A stretch of DNA of 14,565 bases from Candidatus Omnitrophota bacterium (GTDB taxonomy: Bacteria > Omnitrophota > Gorgyraeia > Pluralincolimonadales > Pluralincolimonadaceae). Shown piece by piece: positions 7,782 to 14,565 of this stretch (the stretch's first letter is position 1; the number at the start of each line of letters is the position of its first letter). Under the pieces are notes generated by a model, which worked only from the letters and a program-made list of their open reading frames with translations, was not told where the DNA came from and made no database searches. Location: the NCBI GenBank assembly GCA_028706795.1, contig JAQTVK010000008.1:1-14565 (forward strand), written 5' to 3'. Both the position numbers and the translations under genes were made by a program.

Positions 7782-8791
7782 TGATAAGGGAAGCGATAGC
7801 CAAATTAGTGAAATGCGAAGACCTTTCCAAGAACGAGATAGAGCTCGCGATGGAGGAGATAATGACAGGCCAGGCCCTGCCTTCTCAGATCGCCGCCTTC
7901 CTGACCGCTATGCGGATAAAGGGAGAGACGATCGACGAGATAACCGGTGCGGCCGAGATCATGCGCAGGCACGCCACGAAAATAAAGACGAGGCACCCTG
8001 TGGTCCTCGATACGTGCGGGACCGGCGGCGACGAATGCCAGACATTTAACGTCTCGACGATAACGGCTTTCGTCGTGGCAGGAGCCGGGGTGATCGTCGC
8101 CAAGCACGGCAACAGGAGCGTCTCCTCCAAATGCGGGAGCGCAGACCTGCTTAAGGCGTTGGGCGTAAATATCGACGCGGAAGAGCATACGGTCTCAAAG
8201 TGCATAGATGAGGCCGGCATCGGGTTCCTTTTCGCGCCGGCGCTGCACAAGGCGATGCAATACGCGATAGGCCCGCGCAAGGAGATAGGCATAAGGACGA
8301 TATTTAACATCCTGGGCCCGATGACCAACCCAGCCGGCGCCACAAACCAGTTATTGGGCGTATACGACCGGGAATTGACAGAGCCGATCGCGAAGGCGCT
8401 CGGGAGATTGGGCTCAAAACACGCGCTTGTCGTAAACGGAAAAGACGGGTTGGACGAAGTCACCACGACCGACAAGACGCAGATATCCGAACTCAAAGGC
8501 GGAAGGGTAAAGACCTACGAGGTCTCTCCGCGGGATTTCGGGATAAGGAAGGCCAGGCCCGGGGACCTGAAAGGCGGGGAGCCCGCCGAGAACGCGAAGA
8601 TAGCGATGGATATCCTGAGCGGCGAGAAAGGCCCTAAGTATGATATCGTAGTGCTAAACGCCGGTTGCGCCATATACGCGGCGGATAAAGCCTTGAGCAT
8701 TAAAGAGGGCATAAAGTCAGCTGAAGAGTCGATAGAATCCGGGATGGCACTCGGGAAACTCCAGGCATTAAAGGAGGCGGCAAGCTCATGA
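7781..8791 (+). CDS. trpD: Anthranilate phosphoribosyltransferase
   Basis: Joins anthranilate with PRPP to give phosphoribosyl-anthranilate. 336 residues, normal for the stand-alone enzyme. Residues 1-70 form the helical domain. DTCGTGGDE (77-85) is the PRPP loop, KHGNRSVSS (108-116) the second phosphate and anthranilate site, R166 in GPRKEIG is the conserved anthranilate-contacting Arg, and GLDEVT (223-228) holds the metal-binding Asp-Glu pair. The GPMTNPAGATNQLLGVY segment (179-195) is also typical. It is separate from trpG, unlike the TrpGD fusion of E. coli. TAATG junction with trpG and ATGA junction with trpC suggest translational coupling on both sides. Confidence 0.96.
   Translation: MIREAIAKLVKCEDLSKNEIELAMEEIMTGQALPSQIAAFLTAMRIKGETIDEITGAAEIMRRHATKIKTRHPVVLDTCGTGGDECQTFNVSTITAFVVAGAGVIVAKHGNRSVSSKCGSADLLKALGVNIDAEEHTVSKCIDEAGIGFLFAPALHKAMQYAIGPRKEIGIRTIFNILGPMTNPAGATNQLLGVYDRELTEPIAKALGRLGSKHALVVNGKDGLDEVTTTDKTQISELKGGRVKTYEVSPRDFGIRKARPGDLKGGEPAENAKIAMDILSGEKGPKYDIVVLNAGCAIYAADKALSIKEGIKSAEESIESGMALGKLQALKEAASS
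8771..8777 (+). promoter_or_regulatory. Strong Shine-Dalgarno site for trpC
   Basis: AAGGAGG, the closest match to the consensus among the gene starts in this window, lies inside the 3' end of trpD, 10 bases before the trpC ATG at 8788. It supports this trpC start and efficient reinitiation after trpD. Confidence 0.7.
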
Positions 8792-9564
8792 TAGGTCTCG
8801 AAGATATAATCGAACACAAGAAACACAAAATGGAAAAAGCCCAGGAAACATTGTCTCTCGATGAGATCGAGAGAACGGCGGCCCCGGTCAAGAACCGCGG
8901 CTTCAAGGCGGCTATCTCCAGGGGCGGCAGGATAAACCTGATCGCCGAATTAAAAAAGGCGTCGCCCTCGCACGGTGTAATAAGGCATGATTACGACCCG
9001 GCGGCGATCGCGAGGATATACAAGAAGAGCGGGGCGGCCGCATTATCCGTCCTGACCGAGGTCAAATATTTCCAAGGGAACATGGACCATCTCAAAGCGG
9101 TAAGACAGGCCGTTGACCTGCCTATCCTGCGTAAAGATTTTATCATATCCGAATACCAGGTATATGAGACAGCGATAGCCGGCGCAGACGCGGTGCTCCT
9201 TATAGCCGCTGCGCTCGACAGGGGCATGCTCAAGGCGCTCTTCCATGAGTCCAAATCCCTCGGAATGGATGTGATCATAGAGGTCCACGACCAGCGTGAC
9301 CTCGACAAGGCGCTCGGCGTAAATGCGGATATAATCGGGATCAACAACCGGGACCTCAGGACCCTGGAGACCGACCTTAATATAACGCGCGAATTGATCG
9401 CGAAGGTTGCGCCCGGAAAGATAATCATCTCGGAGAGCGGCCTCAGGGAACCGGAAGACGTGCAGTCCCTCGCTTTAATAGGAGTAAAAGCCGTACTTAT
9501 CGGAGCTGTCTTCATGGAGGCAGACGACATCGGCGCAGAGGTAAAAAGGGTGATGGCTTGGTAA
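8788..9564 (+). CDS. trpC: Indole-3-glycerol-phosphate synthase
   Basis: TIM-barrel enzyme that closes the indole ring, turning CdRP into indole-3-glycerol phosphate with loss of CO2. 258 residues, normal for the monofunctional form; it is not fused to TrpF. By family alignment the catalytic residues are E54 and K56 (IAELKKASPSHG, 52-63), K116 (LRKDFIISEYQV, 114-125), E165 (IIEVHD), N186 (GINNRDL, 184-190) and S217 (SESGL, 215-219). The N-terminal helix LEDIIEHKKHKM is usual for the family. ATGA overlap with trpD; the 3' end overlaps the inferred trpF start by 7 bases. The product would be the substrate of TrpA-TrpB, which are not in the window. Confidence 0.96.
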   Translation: MIGLEDIIEHKKHKMEKAQETLSLDEIERTAAPVKNRGFKAAISRGGRINLIAELKKASPSHGVIRHDYDPAAIARIYKKSGAAALSVLTEVKYFQGNMDHLKAVRQAVDLPILRKDFIISEYQVYETAIAGADAVLLIAAALDRGMLKALFHESKSLGMDVIIEVHDQRDLDKALGVNADIIGINNRDLRTLETDLNITRELIAKVAPGKIIISESGLREPEDVQSLALIGVKAVLIGAVFMEADDIGAEVKRVMAW

Positions 9565-10178
9565 AAGTGAAGATCTGCGGGATAACCAATTATAAAGACG
9601 CCGCGGCGGCCTGCCGTTACGGGGCCGACGCCCTGGGTTTCGTCTTCGCTAAAAGCCGCCGGGGGATCACGCCGAAGAAAGCGAAGGGTATAATAATGAA
9701 ATTGCCCCCATGCGTAGCCGCGGTAGGGGTTTTTGTCGACGAAAAAAAAGGAAAAGTGCTTAAGATAGCCCGCGATTGCCGGCTCGATCTCCTCCAGCTG
9801 CACGGGGACGAATCTCCGGACTATTGCAAAGGCCTCAATAAATATTATAAAATAATAAAAGCGGTCCGCGTCAGCGGCAGGGACAGCCTGAAAGGGTTGG
9901 GCAGGTACCCGGCGGACGCTTTCCTGCTCGATTCGTGCGTGAAGGGAAAGAGCGGCGGCACGGGCGTCAAATTCGATTGGTCCCTGGCCGTAAAAGCGAA
10001 AAGATCCGGAAAACCCGTGATCCTCGCGGGCGGGCTCGACGCCGGCAACGTTAAGTCGGCAATAAATAAGGTAAGGCCTTACGCTGTGGATGCCTCGAGC
10101 AGGCTTGAGGCCGGCCCGGGCAGGAAGGACCACGGCTTAATGAAGAGTTTCATCGAAAAAGCGAAGGATATTAACTAG
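9558..10178 (+). CDS. trpF: Phosphoribosylanthranilate isomerase (TTG start)
   Basis: Isomerises phosphoribosyl-anthranilate to CdRP by an Amadori reaction, the step before TrpC. 206 residues, normal. Catalytic Cys C7 in KICGIT and Asp D125 in LLDSC; the GADALGFVF (23-31), QLHGDE (80-85), LAGGLDAGNV (157-166) and VDASS (177-181) segments are typical. No ATG fits the conserved N-terminus. A TTG at 9558 with an AAAGGG site (9545-9550) 7 bases upstream gives MVKVKICGIT, the usual TrpF start. A GTG at 9567 would give the shorter MKICGIT and has no good ribosome site. The TTG lies 7 bases inside trpC. A weak start codon may lower the yield or make translation depend on trpC. It is the last trp gene of the string. 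Confidence 0.94.
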   Translation: MVKVKICGITNYKDAAAACRYGADALGFVFAKSRRGITPKKAKGIIMKLPPCVAAVGVFVDEKKGKVLKIARDCRLDLLQLHGDESPDYCKGLNKYYKIIKAVRVSGRDSLKGLGRYPADAFLLDSCVKGKSGGTGVKFDWSLAVKAKRSGKPVILAGGLDAGNVKSAINKVRPYAVDASSRLEAGPGRKDHGLMKSFIEKAKDIN

Positions 10179-10192
10179 CGAAAGGGTCCGAA

Positions 10193-10735
10193 ATGGCTTC
10201 CAATAAGAGATTGCATCGCCGCCTGGCGCTGGATGTCGAGGTCAAGTGGCACCGCAAGAAAGATAAGTCCGCGAGCAGCAAGGCTTATCTTTTCAGGTCG
10301 AAAAATTTCGCCCAACACGGCCTCTTCCTCAAGACCGACAAAAAATTCAAGCTGGGGATGGATATGGACCTGGAGTTCACACTGCCGACGGTCTCCCACC
10401 CGATAGACGTGACCGGGCGGGTGGCCTGGATAGCCGATAAGGACAAGAATCCCACATATTATCCCGGCATCGGCGTAAGGTTCACAAAGATCGACACGGA
10501 AGAAAAGAAGGAACTGGTGAAGTTCCTGAACAGGAAGTTCAGGAACTACAAGGATGCCCAGGAACTCAAGAAGATGTACCTGACCCTGATAGACATGGGC
10601 GCGCGCCTGGTCGAACTGGGGGAGAGGCATCCCGGGGCCATCTACTTCAAGAAGGCGGTCGATAACGCGATCAAGGAGATCTCCGAGGTCGCGCACCTGA
10701 TAGATAAGGAAGTATCCGAGATAAAGAATCTCTAG
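10193..10735 (+). CDS. PilZ-domain protein with C-terminal helical extension
   Basis: 180 residues; probable cytoplasmic receptor for cyclic di-GMP. Residues about 5-113 fit a PilZ barrel. R6 and R10 form the RxxxR motif, followed by LDVEVKW. The second motif, normally (D/N)xSxxG, reads N38-F-A40-Q-H-G43, so the Ser is replaced by Ala. GRVAWI (75-80) and YYPGIGVRF (89-97) are typical later strands. Residues about 114-180 are charged and look helical, perhaps a coiled coil or partner-binding tail. There is no signal peptide or membrane segment. The start has AAAGGG (10181-10186) six bases upstream. It begins 14 bases after trpF and ends 15 bases before htpX, the two largest gaps in the window, so it may mark a functional boundary. 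Ligand binding is uncertain because of the Ser-to-Ala change. The target process is unknown. Confidence 0.82.
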   Translation: MASNKRLHRRLALDVEVKWHRKKDKSASSKAYLFRSKNFAQHGLFLKTDKKFKLGMDMDLEFTLPTVSHPIDVTGRVAWIADKDKNPTYYPGIGVRFTKIDTEEKKELVKFLNRKFRNYKDAQELKKMYLTLIDMGARLVELGERHPGAIYFKKAVDNAIKEISEVAHLIDKEVSEIKNL

Positions 10736-10750
10736 GGGGGTAACTTAAAG

Positions 10751-11608
10751 ATGAACGTATTTAAAACGGTATTTTTCCTGACGTTATTGACGCTCCTGCT
10801 TATTTTTGTAGGAAGCCTCATAGGAGGCAGGAACGGGATGATAATAGCCTTCGGCCTCGCTCTCCTGATGAATTTCTTCTCATACTGGTTTTCCGACAAG
10901 ATAGTACTGATGATGTATAGGGCAAAGGAAGCACCTCTCCGGGATTACCCGAAGATCCACAGGATAGTCCAGAACCTTGCGACCAAAGCCGATATCCCCA
11001 AACCGAAGATCTATATAGTGCCCGTCGAGACGCCTAACGCCTTCGCTACGGGACGCAGTCCGGCGCACGCTTCGGTGGCCGTGACCGAAGGAATAATGCG
11101 CATATTAAGCGAGGACGAGCTAGAAGGCGTCATCTCCCACGAACTCTCCCATGTCCATAACAGGGATACCCTGATCATGACGGTAGTCGCTACCGTCGCC
11201 GGCGCGATATACACACTTTCCTATATGGCGAGATGGGCCGCGATGTTCGGAGGGATTGGCGGAAGGGATAACGACAGGGAAGGCGGCAACCCCCTTGCCA
11301 TCCTGGCAATAGCTATCCTGGCGCCCATTGTCGCGACAATTATACAATTGGCCATCTCGCGTTCAAGGGAATATATGGCCGACGAGTCCGGCGCCAAGTT
11401 GTGCGGGAGGCCGCTTTCGCTCGCGAACGCGTTGAGGAAACTATATAATTCCTCGCGCCAGGTCCCGATGCAGGCAAACCCGACTACCGCGCACTTGTTC
11501 ATAGTCAATCCGCTTACCGGCGGCGGCCTCACTAACCTCTTCAGCACGCATCCTCCCATCGAGCGCAGGATCGCGCGCCTGGAGGAATTGGCGATAAGCC
11601 CGAGATAA
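10751..11608 (+). CDS. htpX: HtpX-type membrane zinc metalloprotease (M48)
   Basis: Inner-membrane protease with a cytoplasmic active site that, in studied relatives, degrades damaged membrane proteins and works alongside FtsH. 285 residues, normal. Two N-terminal membrane helices (about 5-24 and 28-48), the zinc motif HELSH (130-134, with H130, E131, H134), two more hydrophobic segments (about 140-158 and 181-203), and the third zinc ligand E207 in [11 protein letters not shown]. The C-terminal [15 protein letters not shown] is the usual end. A six-G run (10735-10740) 10 bases before the ATG acts as ribosome site. It abuts dinG with no gap. Its heat- or stress-induced control in other bacteria is family knowledge; nothing in this sequence shows it. 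Confidence 0.95.
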   Translation: MNVFKTVFFLTLLTLLLIFVGSLIGGRNGMIIAFGLALLMNFFSYWFSDKIVLMMYRAKEAPLRDYPKIHRIVQNLATKADIPKPKIYIVPVETPNAFATGRSPAHASVAVTEGIMRILSEDELEGVISHELSHVHNRDTLIMTVVATVAGAIYTLSYMARWAAMFGGIGGRDNDREGGNPLAILAIAILAPIVATIIQLAISRSREYMADESGAKLCGRPLSLANALRKLYNSSRQVPMQANPTTAHLFIVNPLTGGGLTNLFSTHPPIERRIARLEELAISPR

Positions 11609-13594
11609 ATGATCTTACCTAACAGTCCGTTGCTCACAGGCACCGATGATCCGGCCGCTAATATCGACGCGGAAGGATTTTTCGGAAAGGACGGGCTGCT
11701 TGCGGGCACCTTTAAGAATTACGAATTCCGCCCGCAACAGGGGCAGATGGCGAAGGCCGTAGAATACGCCGTCAGGAAAAAGAGGCACCTTATAACCGAG
11801 GCCGGCACCGGCGTCGGGAAATCCTTCGCTTATCTCGTGCCGCTGATAGATTCGGCGGTTTCATCCGGTAAAAAAGCGGTCATCTCCACGAATACCATCA
11901 GCCTCCAGGAACAGCTCGTCAAGAAAGATATCCCGTTCATCAGGTCCGTATTGCCGTTCGAGTTCACCTATTGCCTGGTAAAAGGCCGGTCGAATTATCT
12001 CTGCCTCAGGAGGCTCAACCGCGTCTTTTCCTCGAAGACAGACCTATTCGAATCAAAGGATGATGTCGATGACCTGCGGAATATCCTCGCCTGGTCAAAG
12101 GCCACGATAGACGGCTCGCGTTCGGATTTCGAGGATGAGCCGAACCCGAAGGTCTGGGAGAGGGTCTGCTGCGAGCCTGACACCTGCCTCGGGAAGAAAT
12201 GCCCGTACAAAAACGACTGTTTCCTCATGAAGGCACGCAACAATATGCAGGAGGCCGACCTTTTGGTCGTGAACCACCACCTGTTCTTTTCCGATCTCGC
12301 CCTGCGCCAATCCGAATACTCGCTTTTGCCGAATTATTCATGCGTCGTTTTTGACGAAGCGCATACGATAGAAGACGTTGCGACCGAGCATCTCGGTTAC
12401 GAGATATCGAACTTCAAGGTAAAATACCTCCTCGATTCCCTCTATAATCCTTCGAAGAAGAAAGGGTTCCTTGCTTCGGTCAGGGACGACGGCCTGAAAG
12501 ACATCGTATCGGACCTGAGAAAATCATCGGACAGGTTCTTCGACGGTGTCGCAGACTGGCTCGAGAGGGATACCATACGCAGGGTCAGGCAACCGGATTT
12601 CACCGATGATTGCCTCTCGGGCCCGCTAAAGAGGCTCTCCGGGATGCTCGAGGACAGGTTCGAGCGTGCCCGCTCGAAAGAGGAAGAGGTGGATTTCAAA
12701 TATTATATGAACAGGATCGAGGGCCTTACCCAGACACTCTCGATATTCCTCTCCCAGGAGATGGAAGATTATGTCTATTGGGCGGAGATATCAGGAAGGA
12801 GGTCGCGCAGGATATCGCTCGATTGCGCTCCCATAAACATAGCCCCGGCGCTAAACGGCATGCTTTTTTCGAGGATAGATACGGTCATATTGACCAGCGC
12901 CACGTTATCGACCGAGAAGAACTTCGAATATATAAAAAGCCGCCTCGGGCTGAAGAGGTGCGACGAGAAATTGCTCGGCTCGCCCTTCGATTACGCTAAT
13001 AACGTGAAGATCCACATCCCGAAAAAGATGCCGGACCCTAACGACTACGATAAATACAAAACGGAAGTGATCAATAAACTGAAGAATTACCTCGAGCGGA
13101 CCGAGGGAAAGGCGTTCGTCCTGTTCACGAGCTATAGGTTCATGGATGACGTATACGAGGAGACCGCGCCGTTCCTCCACGACCTCGGTATCCCTGTATT
13201 GAAGCAGGGGTCCGGGCTGCCGCGCACCAAAATGCTCGAGGTTTTCAAGCGCGACGTCGGCTCGGTGATATTCGGCGTAGATTCGTTCTGGACAGGCGTC
13301 GACGTGCCGGGCGAGGCGCTAAGCAACGTTATTATCACGAGGCTGCCTTTCGCCGTGCCCGACCACCCGATCGCAGAAGCGCGGATGGAAAAGATAAAAG
13401 AGGAAGGCGGGGACCCGTTCCAGGATTACAGCCTTCCGCAGGCGATATTGAAATTAAAACAGGGTTTCGGGAGGCTGGTGCGCACAAAATACGATACCGG
13501 CATCGTTGTCATACTGGACAGCAGGATACTGCACAAACCTTACGGCAGGAAGTTCTTGTCGGCCCTGCCGGAATGCGAGATAATAATAGAATGA
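11609..13594 (+). CDS. dinG: DinG/YoaA-type iron-sulfur DNA helicase (XPD-like superfamily 2)
   Basis: ATP-dependent 5'-3' DNA helicase of the XPD family, linked in relatives to repair, R-loop removal and replication conflicts. 661 residues. Walker A AGTGVGKS (65-72), then the four iron-sulfur ligands C132 (NYLC), C193, C198 and C204, DEAH box (249-252), LTSATLS motif III, SFWTGVDVPGEAL and the motif VI sequence QGFGRLVRT. No N-terminal exonuclease domain, unlike the Gram-positive DinG form. The extra C187-C188 pair lies beside the cluster. The start follows the htpX stop directly (TAAATG) with no clear ribosome site at normal distance; the nearest GGAGG (11581-11585) is 23 bases away, so reinitiation after htpX is likely. 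Family similarity becomes clear only from about residue 22. DinG against YoaA cannot be settled by motifs alone. Confidence 0.93.
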   Translation: MILPNSPLLTGTDDPAANIDAEGFFGKDGLLAGTFKNYEFRPQQGQMAKAVEYAVRKKRHLITEAGTGVGKSFAYLVPLIDSAVSSGKKAVISTNTISLQEQLVKKDIPFIRSVLPFEFTYCLVKGRSNYLCLRRLNRVFSSKTDLFESKDDVDDLRNILAWSKATIDGSRSDFEDEPNPKVWERVCCEPDTCLGKKCPYKNDCFLMKARNNMQEADLLVVNHHLFFSDLALRQSEYSLLPNYSCVVFDEAHTIEDVATEHLGYEISNFKVKYLLDSLYNPSKKKGFLASVRDDGLKDIVSDLRKSSDRFFDGVADWLERDTIRRVRQPDFTDDCLSGPLKRLSGMLEDRFERARSKEEEVDFKYYMNRIEGLTQTLSIFLSQEMEDYVYWAEISGRRSRRISLDCAPINIAPALNGMLFSRIDTVILTSATLSTEKNFEYIKSRLGLKRCDEKLLGSPFDYANNVKIHIPKKMPDPNDYDKYKTEVINKLKNYLERTEGKAFVLFTSYRFMDDVYEETAPFLHDLGIPVLKQGSGLPRTKMLEVFKRDVGSVIFGVDSFWTGVDVPGEALSNVIITRLPFAVPDHPIAEARMEKIKEEGGDPFQDYSLPQAILKLKQGFGRLVRTKYDTGIVVILDSRILHKPYGRKFLSALPECEIIIE

Positions 13595-14565
13595 TGAAAA
13601 AGAGAAGCGGGCTTTTAATAGGGCTTGTTTGCGCGGCGGTCATAGGGCTTGGCTACCTGCTTGGCCTTCTTGATCTCGCCGAATACCAGGGCCTTGATCT
13701 TCTTTTCAAGATGCGCGGCCCGCAGCCGGCAAGTCCCGATATAGCCATAATAGAGATAGACGACGCGTCCATTAAGGCCTTCGGAAGGTGGCCGTGGGAC
13801 AGGGAATATCACGCCGAACTGCTGGATATCATCGACGATTACGGGCCAAAGACCATAGTATTCGATATCATCTTCAGCGAACCGGAGGAGGATAAGCCTG
13901 AGGATGACATCATGTTGTCTAAACAAACCAAGATAACCGGCAACGTTTTCTATTCGGCGTTTTTCGACCTTAGCCAGGATGACTTAAGGAAGAACATCAT
14001 CAAACCCAGGGATATCACCCTGCCTTTGCCGGAACTACAGAGGAATGCCAAGGGCGTCGGTTTCGTAAACATCCTCGTCGAGCCGGACGGGAAGGTACGG
14101 AAGATACCTGTCGAGCTCACCCATGAAGGGAATGAATACTTATCCTTAGACGTACTCGCGGCCGCGCATTTTTTAGGCATACCGCCCGGGAAACTCGACG
14201 TCAGGACTGACGCGAACAGGATGATGTGGATAAATTACCCCGGGGAATACGCCGGATTCAAGAGGGTATCTTACGCTGCCGTAGCATTGGCAGGAGTCCA
14301 GGCGCAGGACGGCGAGAAGCCGGTCGTAGACCTGAAAGCCCTAAAAGACAAGATCGTCATCATAGGTTTGACCGCGACCGGAAGCGAGGACTTCTGGGCT
14401 ACCCCAATGTCCACCTTGTACCCGGGCGTGGGCATAAGGGCGAGCGCGATAAACACTATTCTACGGAAGGATTTCATCAAGAGGGTGGCCAGGCCCGAAG
14501 TATTGTTTATTATCCTTATTATCGGGGCCGCTGTCGGCCTTACGCTGCCGAAGAGGACGCCGTTC
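13591..14565 (+). CDS. CHASE2-domain membrane sensor protein, N-terminal part (3' truncated by window edge)
   Basis: The frame is open to the window end: 325 residues, no stop. A membrane helix (about 7-26) is followed by an extracytoplasmic CHASE2 domain (about 30-300): IAIIEIDDASI (51-61), FGRWPW (64-69), IVFDIIFSEP (89-98), GVGFVN, EPDGKVRKIP (164-173), INYPG (214-218), KIVIIGLTATG (254-264), PGVGIRASAINTIL (278-291). A second membrane helix starts near 303. CHASE2 proteins usually carry adenylate cyclase, histidine kinase, diguanylate cyclase or similar output domains after this point; the output here is outside the window. Start: two ATGs in tandem (13591 and 13594); the first overlaps the dinG stop as ATGA. 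Its ligand is not known for the family in general. The PilZ gene three places upstream makes a nucleotide-signalling output plausible, but this is inference. Confidence 0.9.
   Translation, partial: MMKKRSGLLIGLVCAAVIGLGYLLGLLDLAEYQGLDLLFKMRGPQPASPDIAIIEIDDASIKAFGRWPWDREYHAELLDIIDDYGPKTIVFDIIFSEPEEDKPEDDIMLSKQTKITGNVFYSAFFDLSQDDLRKNIIKPRDITLPLPELQRNAKGVGFVNILVEPDGKVRKIPVELTHEGNEYLSLDVLAAAHFLGIPPGKLDVRTDANRMMWINYPGEYAGFKRVSYAAVALAGVQAQDGEKPVVDLKALKDKIVIIGLTATGSEDFWATPMSTLYPGVGIRASAINTILRKDFIKRVARPEVLFIILIIGAAVGLTLPKRTPF

Noticed and set aside
7885..8496. A 203-codon open frame on the - strand over trpD
   Set aside because: Antisense shadow of a clear trpD; no domain and no independent ribosome site noted.
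8991..10133. A 380-codon open frame on the - strand across trpC and trpF
   Set aside because: It lies antisense to two genes with complete catalytic motifs, and its translation shows no recognisable domain. The strong codon bias of the + strand genes removes stops from this antisense frame.

Overview
The window is a single, almost gapless run of 16 genes, all on the + strand, from a bacterium. It reads alaS (3' part only), hisD, hisB, hisH, hisA, hisF, hisI, trpE, trpG, trpD, trpC, trpF, a PilZ-domain gene, htpX, a dinG-type helicase gene, and a CHASE2-domain sensor gene that runs off the right edge. I see no rRNA, tRNA, CRISPR array, insertion sequence, attachment site or origin. No stretch longer than 15 bases lies outside a gene; only about 30 bases in the whole window are intergenic.

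Region 1 (2-1447) is the second half of alanyl-tRNA synthetase. Region 2 (1444-5726) holds six histidine genes. They cover the middle and end of the pathway: PRA-CH (hisI), ProFAR isomerase (hisA), IGP synthase (hisH+hisF), IGP dehydratase (hisB) and histidinol dehydrogenase (hisD). hisG, hisE, hisC and a histidinol-phosphatase are not here. Region 3 (5726-10178) holds five tryptophan genes that convert chorismate to indole-3-glycerol phosphate: trpE+trpG, trpD, trpF, trpC. trpA and trpB, for the last step, are not here. hisI and trpE share one base, so the two pathways form one continuous gene string. Region 4 (10193-14565) changes theme. It has a possible cyclic-di-GMP receptor (PilZ), a membrane zinc protease (HtpX), an iron-sulfur DNA helicase (DinG/YoaA type), and an extracytoplasmic CHASE2 sensor whose output domain lies outside the window.

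Adjacent genes mostly overlap by 1-19 bases (ATGA and TAATG junctions), so translational coupling is likely. There is no space for an internal promoter or attenuator leader outside coding sequence. Any main promoter must lie upstream of the window or inside a gene.

Organism: PilZ and CHASE2 proteins, HtpX and the gene order point to a bacterium. Codon use is distinctive: in hisF I counted by hand 13 of 17 Ile codons as ATA and 8 of 16 Arg codons as AGG. The overall style resembles uncultivated lineages such as Omnitrophota, but that is an impression; no marker here proves it.

The individual enzymes look functional, with catalytic residues in place. The points most worth a second look are an exact 18-residue internal deletion in HisD, the incomplete his+trp supercluster, the PilZ protein with a substituted motif residue and a helical tail, and the truncated CHASE2 sensor. 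I found no clear sign of an undescribed biological system.
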